Shown here in pieces: positions 12,601-21,929 of a stretch of DNA of 64,000 nucleotides; within the stretch, counting starts at the first letter, position 1; each line of letters opens with the position of its first letter. The notes under the pieces are model-generated. The model ran no database searches and was not told the DNA's origin. It was given only the letters and a program-made list of their open reading frames with translations. This DNA comes from Saturnia japonica (lineage: Eukaryota; Arthropoda; Insecta; Lepidoptera; Saturniidae). The position numbers and the translations under genes were made by a program. Location of the stretch: assembly GCA_033032175.1 (NCBI GenBank), contig CM065309.1, positions 12,896,001-12,960,000 on the forward strand. The letters run 5' to 3'.

Positions 12601-13313
12601 TCAAAATCATTTAATTGTTGCCCGGTTGATAAATTTATTTTGCAAGTATTATTATTAAGGCTGGTTATATTCAATGGTTCGTTAAAAGTTAAAGTCACAC
12701 TATCTTGCGAAGCATTCTGCATGACTGTTGTTGCAAATGAATCTTTGCAAGTAACTATAGAGCTAGGCATACGTACTTCATTTCCAAAATTTTTAAAATT
12801 AATTATTGCTTCACCATTAATTAAATTTGTAGGCACCTTAACACGGGTTTCAGTGCGTGGTTCTAGCGTTATTTCCCACGGGGGACTATAAATTATTGGA
12901 ATTTCTGTATTTTGTGTCCGTAAAATTAAATTTTTCATGTCTATAGTCGCGTTCAATATTTTTAATAAGTTAGAACCTATTAATCCGTCATATCTTCCAT
13001 CTACATTATATATATAAAATTTATGATTCATCGGACTTTTAAAACTTTCCAATAAAGGTATATCTATAACTTCGTCATGTAGGCTACGTCCATGTGTACT
13101 AATAACTTCAAAAGGATCAATATATTTATAATCTGAAAAATATTCATCAGCTTTAGCGGGACTAATAAAACTTCTGGTACTTCCGGTATCAATCATTAAA
13201 CGAGCATCAATTTCAGGAATATAAATATGCGGTAGTTTATTTATGCCGTCATAATTTAAGTGTACTATTTCTGGGGGTCGCTCTTGGAGGCTTTTATAGG
13301 AAAATTTACGCAT
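9549..13313 (-). CDS. pol: Errantivirus Pol polyprotein (protease-RT-RNase H-integrase)
   Basis: 1254 codons counted from an ATG at 13313. The true entry is probably by -1 frameshift from gag. Domains in order: aspartic protease (DTG at 42-44); reverse transcriptase with YLDD at 455-458; RNase H (D604, E644, D670, D713); integrase with an HHCC zinc motif (H909, H915, C945, C948) and a DDE core (D978, D1031, E1067, the last two 35 residues apart). A Ser/Thr-rich spacer (about 735-785) separates RNase H and integrase. All catalytic residues are present and there are no internal stops, so the copy looks enzymatically competent. The C-terminus is basic and Pro-rich and overlaps the env signal-peptide frame. 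Confidence 0.95.
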   Translation of the reverse strand: MRKFSYKSLQERPPEIVHLNYDGINKLPHIYIPEIDARLMIDTGSTRSFISPAKADEYFSDYKYIDPFEVISTHGRSLHDEVIDIPLLESFKSPMNHKFYIYNVDGRYDGLIGSNLLKILNATIDMKNLILRTQNTEIPIIYSPPWEITLEPRTETRVKVPTNLINGEAIINFKNFGNEVRMPSSIVTCKDSFATTVMQNASQDSVTLTFNEPLNITSLNNNTCKINLSTGQQLNDFEIDELLTQNLSKLRLDHANQEEREAIEKLCFEYRDIFYCDKLPLTFSNQVKHRIRTKNEDPIFIRQYRLPPSQNDEIQKQVEKLLKDNVIQESFSPWSAPVHLVPKKMDASGEQKFRMVVDYRRINDITTDDKYPLPNINDLFDKLGKSTYFSTLDLASGYHQIEVDEQDRPKTAFTTPMGHFEFTRMPFGLKTAPATFQRAMDNVLRGLQGIHCLVYLDDIIIYSSSIQEHVEKLRKVFDRLKQTNLKVTLDKCEFFKKDVLYLGHKITKHGLQPNDDKIRAVLAFPLPRTSTEIKSFLGLIGYYRKFIKDFSKITQPLTSCLKKKNKIEINESYVQAFQKCKELLVNAPILQFPDFSKPFILTTDASNYALGAVLSQGSVGNEKPIAYASRTLNDAETRYSTIEKELLAIVWAVKHFRPYLYGRKFTIFTDHRPLAWLNSLKEPNSKLTRWKLRLAEFDFDIIYKNGKQNSNADALSRIKLNILKDDMSLRVNVSDTERSESPILISDSSETLTIPSDSDKTLTHPIRSPSSSTITACSLPETIHSAEDIDTNGIPIIEEAIDTKPNQILIFTWNRNQLSIKDLSHEKQKILEVHLPVNNTNLVKKFLLEYIKPKIKYFFYFESEIHRKQFTNAVIKLFKKDTVKIYECTKRVIYLGDEKEQRATILAYHQGKTSHRGIKETLMKLKRNYFWTNMDITVASVINSCETCKTLKYDRKPLKPELMLTQTQTKPFAEIFIDIFSIEGSYFLTIIDAFSKLGQAFEISNCSTPEVVRALIKFFSFYGVPNKISADSGTEFNNTLLKETLQFYKIELHISTPHNPNSMGLIERFHSTILEIYRIAKYEHKITDAANVMTYAIMSYNQTIHSTTGLTPFEVVFGYTDSNSTFEVNFNKQYTQQLVNDHMKRTKYLYKYLTDKVIENKEKIKTKRGGETSFDIQEEDTIFVKGVNTRRSKDKPRYQKAQVYGKIDRNICPVKMKTRKTNVPIKDIKRPSQVPPRAPGSDHQDSRPSTSQNR

Positions 13314-14539
13314 TCATTTTCAGCTTCTTCAGTTTCAACAGGTTCTATGTTTTCATGATAATCGTCATAAGCAGTTTGTTGATTATCGTCAATGAAATAA
13401 TGATTTTCATATTCTGTATAATCAGGTTGATAGTCTTGGTATTCAATTTCAGGGTCGTTCATTTCTAAAGACTCTATCATATTTTGTCTAATAGGACGAG
13501 CTGTGCGCATTGACACATCGCTTGCCTGAAATTGAGGTGGATTACGTTGAGGTTGATTTTGTGGTGGTATACCAAATTTAAATTGTTGATTTGGCATGTT
13601 GAAATTAGGTCGGTTTTGTGTATTGTTAAATTGTGGTTTGAACCCTTGTTGATTAGGAATACCGAATTTAAAATTATTATTTCCAAAATTTGGTTTATAT
13701 CCTTGTTGGTTTAGGTTAGGTCTGAATTGTACATTTTGATTTGGAATACCGAATTTAAAATTATTATTATACGGTTTAAAATTATTTTGTGTTTGGTATG
13801 GAATTCCGAATTTAAAATTTTGTTGTCCGGAATTAAATGTATTTGGCACAAATGCAGGTTGAGGTTTGAAATTATTATTAAAATTATTTGTTAAAGTAGG
13901 CGTGAAAAATTGTTGAACTGGTTTAATATTAGATTTATTTTTATTTTTAGAATTGTACTGATATTGAAAATTGACCTCCTCCATGACAACACTTAGTGCG
14001 TTTTCTAAAACGGTACAACCTTTAAGTCGCACAATTCGAATTAAATCCTCTGGTAAATTATATAAAAATACATTCAAGCACACATTATTATAGATAATCA
14101 TTTTAGCGGCTTTGAGGCCTTCATCAGTTAATAAATTGACCTTGGAGAAGAGGGTGCAGCGTGTTTGTTGTATCCTGTTACAAAATTGCGTATATGTTTC
14201 ACCAACTTTAATTTTTAAATTTTCCAACTCAATTGCCACACACTCTTCCGATCTAGGATCACCAAAATGTTGAATCAAAACAGCTCTTAATTGTTCCCAA
14301 GTTGTTATGTCTTCTCTTTCACTTAGTAGAGCAGCGGCTTTACCACATAATCTACTAGTTATAGCATGAAACACATATGTAGTTTGAACAACATTGTTTG
14401 ATCCGCTAAAATTTCTGATTATATATTCACTTTTTTTAATAAATAAATTTAAAGTATTTTGATCACCATCGTACTTGGGAATTAAACTTAAAAGTTCTTT
14501 TGATACTAATTGAATTGTTGATTCATTGTTGCGTTGCAT
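13265..14539 (-). CDS. gag: Errantivirus Gag
   Basis: 424 aa starting at ATG 14539, about 606 nt downstream of the 5' LTR. The N-terminal two thirds resemble the capsid region of retrotransposon Gag (helical; 'WEQLRAVLIQHFGD', 'YTQFCNRIQQTR', 'NLPEDL'). No CCHC zinc knuckle is present. Instead residues about 215-335 are Asn/Gln/Phe/Pro-rich with four exact FKFGIP motifs (242, 261, 290, 320). The C-terminal tail (about 360-414) is strongly acidic. It overlaps pol by 49 nt. Lack of a zinc knuckle is usual for several errantivirus Gags. The FKFGIP repeat is not something I recognise. Confidence 0.92.
   Translation of the reverse strand: MQRNNESTIQLVSKELLSLIPKYDGDQNTLNLFIKKSEYIIRNFSGSNNVVQTTYVFHAITSRLCGKAAALLSEREDITTWEQLRAVLIQHFGDPRSEECVAIELENLKIKVGETYTQFCNRIQQTRCTLFSKVNLLTDEGLKAAKMIIYNNVCLNVFLYNLPEDLIRIVRLKGCTVLENALSVVMEEVNFQYQYNSKNKNKSNIKPVQQFFTPTLTNNFNNNFKPQPAFVPNTFNSGQQNFKFGIPYQTQNNFKPYNNNFKFGIPNQNVQFRPNLNQQGYKPNFGNNNFKFGIPNQQGFKPQFNNTQNRPNFNMPNQQFKFGIPPQNQPQRNPPQFQASDVSMRTARPIRQNMIESLEMNDPEIEYQDYQPDYTEYENHYFIDDNQQTAYDDYHENIEPVETEEAENECVNFPIKASKSDPQK
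13301..13307 (-). promoter_or_regulatory. Candidate -1 ribosomal frameshift site (A AAT TTT)
   Basis: Inside the gag-pol overlap the element strand reads AAATTTT. In the gag frame this is A AAT TTT, which is the X XXY YYZ slippery pattern. Slipping back one base places ribosomes exactly in the pol frame. No downstream pseudoknot was tested. Confidence 0.75.
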
Positions 14540-14554
14540 TTTGAATTGTATTTA

Positions 14555-14885
14555 TTTAATTAAACACACACAAAGTAAAATTCACAAAATTAAAATTCAC
14601 AAAATAATATTTTCAAAATAAAATTCACAAAATAAATCTTATAACAAAATTATCAAAATCAAAATTCTCAAAATTAAAATTATCGAAATTAAAATTATCA
14701 AATTAAAATTCTCAAAATTAATATTTATTATTAATATTTCTCAATATCTTATAATCTATGAAGTCAAATAACTTTCGACGATTTTTATTCGAAAATTATG
14801 AAAAATAATTTTCAACGATGTTTGTTTGAAAATTATAAAAATTTGTTAAATAATTTTCAACGATTTTTGTTTGAAAATTATAACA
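14555..14885 (-). repeat. Iterated AT-rich repeats in the errantivirus leader
   Basis: The untranslated leader between primer site and gag holds many variants of 'aaattcacaaaat/aaattatcaaaat' (14570-14740). It then holds three tandem units of about 50-55 bp (about 14768-14882) whose core on the element strand is 'ATAATTTTCAAACAAAAAT' followed by 'CGTTGAAAATTATTT'. Gypsy carries an insulator made of repeated protein-binding sites in the same part of its leader. A similar role here is only an analogy. Confidence 0.7.
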
Positions 14886-15131
14886 ATGTCCAACGAAAAA
14901 TACAACCACAGAAAATAACAAGGACGAGACAAGGATTGTAAAAATGGTCACTTACAGTCTGCTCGTTCCCATGTCTTGCCGTATAGCTGCTTTCGCTTTT
15001 AGGACAGGATCTCTCGGAAATAGATGTGGAACCCGACGTTAACTTATTTATTGGTTCGTAGATACTCAAAATCTGCACATGAGACCGATTTGTAAGACTC
15101 GAACACAGACTTTTATTGTTGATTGAGTATC

Positions 15132-15146
15132 CTACCGGCTGCGCCA
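15132..15146 (-). other. Primer-binding site, tRNA-Ser-like
   Basis: The element strand reads TGGCGCAGCCGGTAG right after the 5' LTR. It equals the tRNA-Ser-type primer site used by the 17.6/297/ZAM group (TGGCGCAGTCGGTAG as I recall it) except for one base. Its first T overlaps the last LTR base. Confidence 0.8.
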
Positions 15147-15452
15147 GTTAAATTTCGGGAGCACTGCCGAGGGTTTTTAAAAAGTCTAAGACAAGACTGA
15201 TTCTCAAGAAGCTTTATTAAGAATGCTTTTATTTGTTACAAATGTCTCTTTTATAAACTCTTATTCTATAAACACAAAGTGGGGCTGTTTACTATGAAAT
15301 AATGAGAAATATGTCGCAATACATTCAGTCAAAACACCAGGTGTCTATCAGTAGTTTGCAGACATAATATGGGTTAAAAACGTAACATCAGCATTTCTAA
15401 CGTATGTACCAATTAACAAGACGTAATAAGAGAGGGTACAGACTGCATAACT
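15146..15452 (-). repeat. Errantivirus 5' LTR
   Basis: 307 bp, apparently identical to 7619-7925. It holds the element's promoter (not individually resolved). The right flank begins with the TGAT target duplication at 15453-15456. Confidence 0.95.
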
Positions 15453-15456
15453 TGAT

Positions 15457-15655
15457 ATTAAACAAGCTGTCATAGTTAATATTAGGATCTGTATTATTTA
15501 AAAACCTCTGTAGATAATTGCTGTTCAATGTTAATATTTAAACGATCTAATCTAGTTTCTGATATAAGTATGACTGTTCTTTTATGGTCAGACCGTATTC
15601 CAGTAATTTTACTATTACTAATGATTTTAAAGTTACTAAAAATATTGTCTATACC
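15457..15655 (-). pseudogene. LINE relic, 5' part (end of endonuclease domain)
   Basis: The minus strand reads a short endonuclease-like C-terminus: 'DNIFSNF', then 'ITGIRSDHKRTVILI', where the SDH of AP-type LINE endonucleases is visible, followed by linker sequence. If the errantivirus and one target duplication are removed, this frame runs on without interruption into 7614 and below. The 5' side is truncated near 15655. Confidence 0.75.
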
Positions 15656-16691
15656 CTACTCACCGCAGGAACGACGGAGGGTAGACTAAGGAAAAACATT
15701 TTATGTAGCAAGAGGGAATGATACTGTTCGTAATTTTATAGTTTTTCTGTTGTAAAACTTACAAACAATAATTCAACAATAATGGGATATGTCGTCTTCG
15801 TGGTGTCCATAACAGGAATACAACACAAATCTCCAAAGAAATTTCTCTTTACCCTACCCCCAACTACCACAATTTGTTAACTTCAAGACCGTAAAATGGT
15901 AATGAATATCTTTATCAAATTATTATATCAGATGAGCAAAATTATGTTGCAAGCTGATCCAGAGGTTCGAGTCTTGAAATGTAATGCAGGTACCAACGAA
16001 TTTTCCAGAATTCGTGTACATTTAGCAGTTAGAATTATCAATTCTATTAATTACTTTGCTAGTGAAGGAAAAAAAAAAAAAAAAGTTCTTGAAGTACCAC
16101 CATGTGTGGTAAAATGCAAGGATGAAGAATTCCCATTTTAAATTGCCGATTCATTGTGGGCTGGCATGGCGTGGTGATTAAGCTCTTGCCTTCCTTCGAG
16201 AAGAAATCTTTGGCCAGCAGTGAGATAAAAAATAAATATTGGTATCATTGTATAATTACTATTAAATTTTAGTTTATATCATATTTATAAAATATAAATA
16301 ACAAATATTAAAGTAACCTTATTTTTGGCAAAAAAGAAACGTAGTAAGCAATTGCTCCGTCGGATCGGATGTATCGGATTAAATTATAATATAATTGGTT
16401 TTTATAAAATTATTAAAGCGAAAATGTAGCGCGAAACAGTAAATATCGCCCAGTCCAACAAAATTCAAGCGTACTCTCGTTCAATGTTGATACTGGATAA
16501 TATGACATGAAAAACATTCATCGCTACGGGATTGATCGTAAATTAAAGCTAAGAGATTTGTAATTTATTATTTTCATTTATTTATACTGCAATTTGATTT
16601 AAAAAAATTTAACGTAATTGTACCTAAATCCTGGTAGAGGTATATTAAATTGAAATATACGTTTAAATTGGATCAGTAAATAGTTTTCAAT
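15656..16691. other. Intergenic stretch, one LINE-tail-like fragment
   Basis: No gene is supported. A frame at 15896-16141 includes a poly-A-derived Lys run and resembles nothing I know. At about 16155-16235, 'ttcgagaagaaatctttgg' followed by 'ccagcagtgagataaaaaa' resembles the 3' tail of RTE-like LINEs ('...ggcccagcagtggga...'), compare 28930-28960. Confidence 0.45.
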
Positions 16692-18787
16692 TATACTATT
16701 TCCATTTCTTTATTTTCTCGATGACAGTTCTAATTTGATAGTTGTAGTGTTGTGATCAAATAAGTAATGATATCGATCGCATATATTTATTATATTTTGA
16801 ACAAAGACAAATACAACGAAAACATTCAAATATATTTTTTCAAGGTGGGAACACTCAATGGACCACCGCCATTTTGTGTTTGTTTTAATCAGTCACTCGC
16901 AACAAGACGGTCGTGCTAGTCACTACATTTCTGTTCGCTGAGTTTTTTCACATTATCCTTACGTTACGTTGTGTTTTTTGCATTCCTCCTTGTTGATTAC
17001 TGCCCAGCTATCAAATATCAAAATGCCTATCAAAATGATCTGTTCTGAAAAGGCAGGTGAGAGAACTGGTGATCAAGGTTCGTAATTACTTTAAAGCAGA
17101 GTATCAAAATGGTGGCCCGCTATTACCACTGTCGCAAGTGCGAGAGCGTGTTGCGGCCGCATTAGGAATTAGTGGTCCTACTGTTTCAAAAATTACTACC
17201 GAAGCTTACGGTACAAGCGGCATACAGGAAAATAGACGAAGCTTATTGCTTATGCTGATGCTATTCACCGTCATATATATCACTATTACTTACGCAAAGA
17301 AATTCAAACACTTAAAAAACTTGTTGTTTCTTTACGTGAATGTGGTTTGTTCCTGGGCCAAAAATCGTCATTAAGCTTGGTTATGAAAGAAATTGGATTT
17401 TCTTATAAAAAATAGGACAAACGTAAAATATTGATGGAGTGTCACGTCATTGCTATGGCTCACTGCGAATTTTTGAGCAAAGCCAAAAAGATAACAGATT
17501 GGTCAAATGTTATTTTCACTGACGAAACTTCGTTAAATGCAAACCACACAGTATCTAAGAACTGGACTGACGACACCGCCGCTTCTACTTGTTCAGTGCC
17601 AATGGGAAAAAGTGAACCCCTTATCACATGCCATGAAGGGTCTACGAAAGGATTCGTGTCAAAAGCTTTACTGGCCTTTAAATCCAACAAAACAGTGGAC
17701 TACCACGAAGAAATGAACGCGGAGATTTACGAAGGATGGTTTAAAGAAATGGTGCAATCTCTGGAAGAACCGTCCATAGTTATTATGGACAACGCTACAT
17801 ATCACTCTAGACAAATTGATAAAATGCTGACGCAGGCCAATAAAAAACAAGAGATAATTGACTGGCTCCAATGTCATAGCGAAAATGTGGATAGTACTTT
17901 ATTAAAAATACAATTAGAGAATATTTTAAAATCGAAAAATAGCCTCCCTAAAAGATATGTTATCGACGAAATAGCTGCCTAATGTGGTCATTGGGTTCTT
18001 CGACTTTCGCCGTATCATTGCCAGTACAATGCTATAGAACTAATATGGGCACAAATCACCAAGTCCAGTGAAGCCGTAAAAGCCGCAGCGGCTTCAGGAC
18101 CCCTAAGGCTATCAGTGTAGTCAGATCTATAAAAAAAAGGACACACCGCTCGAAACAATACCCATCCCTCTTTTACGGCAAACAAGATGTTAGATTTATT
18201 AAAAAATGCATGTGCGGAAGTAACTGCCGAAAACTGGGAAATAATTGTGAGAAGAACCCAAAGCATTATAGCGTCGGATTGGGAAATTCATGTGGCATTC
18301 GATAATAAACAAGTACAGGAACTTATAATAAATGTTGGGGAGAGCTCATCGAGTGACAATGACGATTTATCAGATTTTGATTAAAATAAATAAATAAAAA
18401 TTACCTGTCGTTATAACTATAATATTTCTTTTCATTGTCGAGTACCTACTTATTTACTTCGAAAATATTGAGAAGTTGGCATTCTCAATCACGAATTAAT
18501 ACGTGTAACGTCTTGTAATGAAATAAAATATTAGTTAAATTTGTACAAAAGTATCCGGCAGTACCTAGTTTAGTTTCTTACATTATGTAAAAAAATGTCG
18601 GGTCTGTTATCGTGTTACGTTTATCGATACAGCTCCATCCCTATCAGTTTCTCCGACTCTGGTATAACCTTGTACGTGTGTAAACGTCATATTTTTATAA
18701 AATAATGCATACATAATGTAAAAAAGACGCTCGTTCAAGTTTTCACAGGAGCTGTCATCGAGAAAATAAAGAAATGGAAATGGTATA
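16692..18787 (+). mobile_element. Tc1/IS630-like DNA transposon, 2.1 kb, defective
   Basis: 36-bp terminal inverted repeats (16692-16727 and 18752-18787) differ at a single position. They begin TATAC[C/T]ATTTCC and run through 'TTTATTTTCTCGATGACAG'. The TA at each border fits TA target duplication. They enclose a decayed DDE transposase (17023-18384). The near-identical repeats suggest moderate age, while the broken coding region shows that it cannot mobilise itself. Confidence 0.9.
17023..18384 (+). pseudogene. IS630/Tc1-like DDE transposase pseudogene
   Basis: An ATG at 17023 starts a frame broken by a 1-base shift near 17050. The HTH-like N-terminal continues at about 17057-17220 ('GGPLLPLSQVRERVAAALGI'). 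The catalytic domain is open at 17431-17982: 'NVIFTDETSLN' (first Asp region) and 'IVIMDNATYHSRQ' (second). After a stop at 17982 it continues with 'LSPYHCQYNAIELIWAQ', carrying the final Glu. The last part (18187-18384) ends in an acidic tail. Several stops and shifts make it a pseudogene. I recognise the family from its motifs and cannot name the subfamily. Confidence 0.82.
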
Positions 18788-19480
18788 GTGCGTGTTTAAC
18801 AAACATAAAATACTTGTTTATCGTAATTGATAATTAACTTTTAAAATGTGCGTGTAACTTTTAGGCACACTTGAAATGAAACTTCTTTGAATTCAAAAAA
18901 AGAAATTCTTCTTTGATTGTTCTGTTGTTATCTATAGGTATTAATAAATCAGTAATCATGTCTGTACATGTACTTATCAAATTTCCCGATAGACGTACTA
19001 TAATAGAGGACACTGATCACGAATATGCCCTTAAATTATTATTTTTTGTATGTTTGTATGTCCGGATTTTACTCAAAGACGGCTTGACCGATCCTTATGA
19101 CATTCTGTACACGGGAAGTATAAGTTATTTTCATGGACATAGAAACTCAATAAAAAGGTAGAAAAACAGAAAATATTTTTTTAATTCTTACTGGCCATAT
19201 AAACTAGTATTATGTAATTTGAAAAAAGAAGATTGACAATAGAATTTGACTTACGACTTTCATTTGTTTTTTTTTTGCTATCTGATAATTTCTTTGGTAC
19301 GTAGTTAGTGTAAGTTATTCTGCAGGTTTTCATTTTTTTAACAAATTTAACATTATTTCTCTTTTATTGACATTTTTTAAATTATTGAGTGAAGGGAACT
19401 TCATTTTATAAGTTTGAGTGATAGTGTCGGATCTCAGCGTTCCTCAGGTGTCTAAAACCGTAACTTTAATTGAAATTGGT
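18788..19480. other. Non-coding AT-rich stretch
   Basis: Nothing recognisable apart from 'attttactcaaagac' repeat-like wording near 19065. No gene is supported. Confidence 0.4.
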
Positions 19481-19489
19481 TGAACTTAC

Positions 19490-20180
19490 AATAAAGTGGC
19501 TCTAACATTATGAGTGTCCAAGTCTGTGATTTTTTCAAAATGTTATACGATACCGGCAGACTGGAGAATGTACAAGACGTAAAGGACAAGGTCACAAAAG
19601 AGTAACAACAGAGAGGGATAACATACTTAATGTAAGCAGTATCCTCAGAAACCGCACTTCGACTTCTTCCGAGGTACGAAACATGCTGCAGGAAGTTTGA
19701 CAAGTGACAGTTAGTAGCAAAACAATTAAAAGAAGACCTAATTCGGCTTGCTATAGGGGCGAACTTGCCCATCAGAGGCCCTTTGCTTACCGCCGCGTAG
19801 GTCATTGACTAGCTCGGTCCAACTTTGCTTTACTGATTAGTCCAGATTCTGTTAATGCAAGGGTCAAAGTATGGAGACGACCCGGACAAAGATAGACAAA
19901 GATACGCTGAGTCTAACATTGTTGGAAGAGAGCCATATGGTGAAGGGTCAGTAATGCTATGAGTGATATTTGTATTAGGAGCACTTGCAGAGCTACACAT
20001 CGTAGAAAACGGTCCCTGACTGCGGTAAGATACGTAACTGACATTTTAGAGCAGATTGTGATGCCTTTTGCCCCATTCGTGGAGGATAATTTTCACTAGC
20101 CTATCAAAACATTGTGACCATCGAATATTCTATGGTGAAGTCACTAAAAGTAGCCTTTACCTAATTTCGGTCTTTCTTCG
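19490..20180 (+). pseudogene. Tc1-like transposase pseudogene
   Basis: Conceptual reading with several frameshifts recovers a classical Tc1 order. An N-terminal HTH region ends in an ERD-like segment around 19600-19660. 'SRFC' with the first Asp region lies near 19845. 'GQRYAESNIVGREPYG' and 'GSVML' (19895-19960) form the glycine-rich region, followed by 'DILEQIVMPFAPFV' (about 20040-20080). No terminal inverted repeats were found. It is heavily decayed. Confidence 0.72.
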
Positions 20181-21929
20181 TCAAAATCTCTTAATTCGCA
20201 GTTGAAAGATTGGTCAAGATAAACAGGCAGAAAGACAAGATTTTTTTAGGTTTTCGTAATATTCAAATAGTTATAAAAAAACCTTCATTTCGAAATCACA
20301 GCCTGACACTGCAATTTTATTGATTTGTACTTATATATGTATATATATAATAGTTATATGTATATATAATATGTATATGTATATATATAATATGTATATA
20401 TACATTATATATATGTAACATAAAACAGATACACTTTCATTTACCAAATACGTGCCTATTTGAAGTTAACATAATTTTCAAATAAATTTGGTGAACACTT
20501 TTTCCAGTATGGATTATGGAAATAAGCGTAAGTAGCAGTTACGATGATATTTGAAAGTAGTTAGTTACCTTTATATATTTTACCAAAAGGTATGCAAAAC
20601 CTTTTGATATATTTGTGTGTATAAAAAGCTTTAACTGGTTATATAAATACCCGTACAATAAATTATTTCCATCACCGTCACATAGTCGTAACTTCATTAG
20701 CTATATTATGAATTTAATATTGGACTAAATACCTATTACAATTATGTTCGCTGCGGTCCTGGTAGATGGCGCAAATAACAATTTAGTCATTCTCTCTGGT
20801 TGGAGCACTGCGCTAGTGTATCGATTTTGCAAAAACATGCCAGGGTTACCTTTGTAAAAATGTAAAACTACTAAACTCGTTTTCTTGATTAATTAAAAAT
20901 ACACAAATAGCGTAGTAAGAAGCAGGAGATATGTAGGTAACCTAAAAGATAGCTTTCTTGCTGCCTATACTTTTTTGACCAGGAAAACAACACATTTAAA
21001 AACTTTAAAAGTTATAAATTGTAAGACTATTTCTAGCAACACTGTAGTGTCTATGGATTTGACCCCGAAGTTCGTGTCCAGAGCAAGAGAGTGTAGTGTG
21101 GTGTAGGGCCAGGCCCTTCGATTTTCATCTTCATTGCGTAGAGTATTGTGTAAAATGGGCACATAATAGGTAAATAATTTATAATGTAAAGTAATATATA
21201 TGTAATTGTTCGATTACTTTGTGCAGTGAAGGTAGTTTTACTGTGGTAATGAATTGCAAGTCTTATGAGTTACTCATACCAAGAATATCGTAAAAAATCA
21301 TGCAATGATCATCTATAAAGATTATTGTATTTATTATATTAATAAACTGTTCAAATATGATTCGTTTTAAGTATTATACGCAATAAAAATTTATACGTAG
21401 TCGGTAAATTATTGTCCTTTATGTATTGGTGAATGTGTTGAGACAATGGTGTATCGATTAATTTGCGCTAAATGTCATCCCGGTCCGGTAGTGTTAATAT
21501 TAGAAGTCTGTGTTTGTGACCACTTTTACTATTGTCTGGGTATCTACGCGTTTTATAATAAGCATGTAGAACTTCAATTTAGTTTGAGTGACCAAAATAG
21601 TGTCGACGATTCTCATTCGGATAAATTTCAACCGCTGACCGCCCCTTGACAATATCTATTTTTTGACCAATTCGTGAGATGTGGCTATTATAAGTTGTAC
21701 TCAATATTCAATATTATGTAAAGTATTAATAGAGATGAACACAGAATATTTTTACTTAAATATTTATTCTATTTTTTAGAACACGCAACAAGACTATCAT
21801 AAGATGTTAAACATCAGGACTCTTTAAAATATTAGGTTTTTACCGTTAGAATTGATTTGTTCATAAATAATTGAACCAATTTTATTCTTTTATTTCAATT
21901 AATCAAAGTGTTCGCCGATACCTTCAATG
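20181..21929. other. Non-coding stretch with an AT microsatellite
   Basis: Contains the (TATATG/TATA)n tract at 20333-20415. No gene is supported; a 67-codon frame at 21446 has no recognisable features. Otherwise nothing is seen. Confidence 0.45.
20333..20415. repeat. AT-rich microsatellite (TA/TATATG)n
   Basis: About 80 bp of imperfect 'tatatatgtatatata' units. Confidence 0.85.

Larger units (their letters stand above)
7619..15452 (-). mobile_element. Complete errantivirus (Ty3/Gypsy-family endogenous retrovirus with env)
   Basis: A 7.83-kb provirus lies on the minus strand: 5' LTR (15146-15452), tRNA-Ser-like primer-binding site, leader, gag (14539-13265), pol (13313-9549), env (to 7886), polypurine tract and 3' LTR (7619-7925). 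The LTRs appear identical base for base and the target duplication is intact, so the insertion is recent. All three reading frames are open. The gag-pol overlap, the tRNA-Ser-type primer site and an Env with a furin site place it with insect errantiviruses (the gypsy/17.6/ZAM group). It sits inside a dead LINE, so no host gene is broken. Confidence 0.96.

Noticed and set aside
9585..12891. Plus-strand reading frames within the errantivirus
   Set aside because: They are antisense shadows of pol with no recognisable protein features.
15896..16141. 81-codon frame
   Set aside because: Contains a poly-A-encoded Lys run, has no homologous features I recognise, and lies in repeat-rich DNA.
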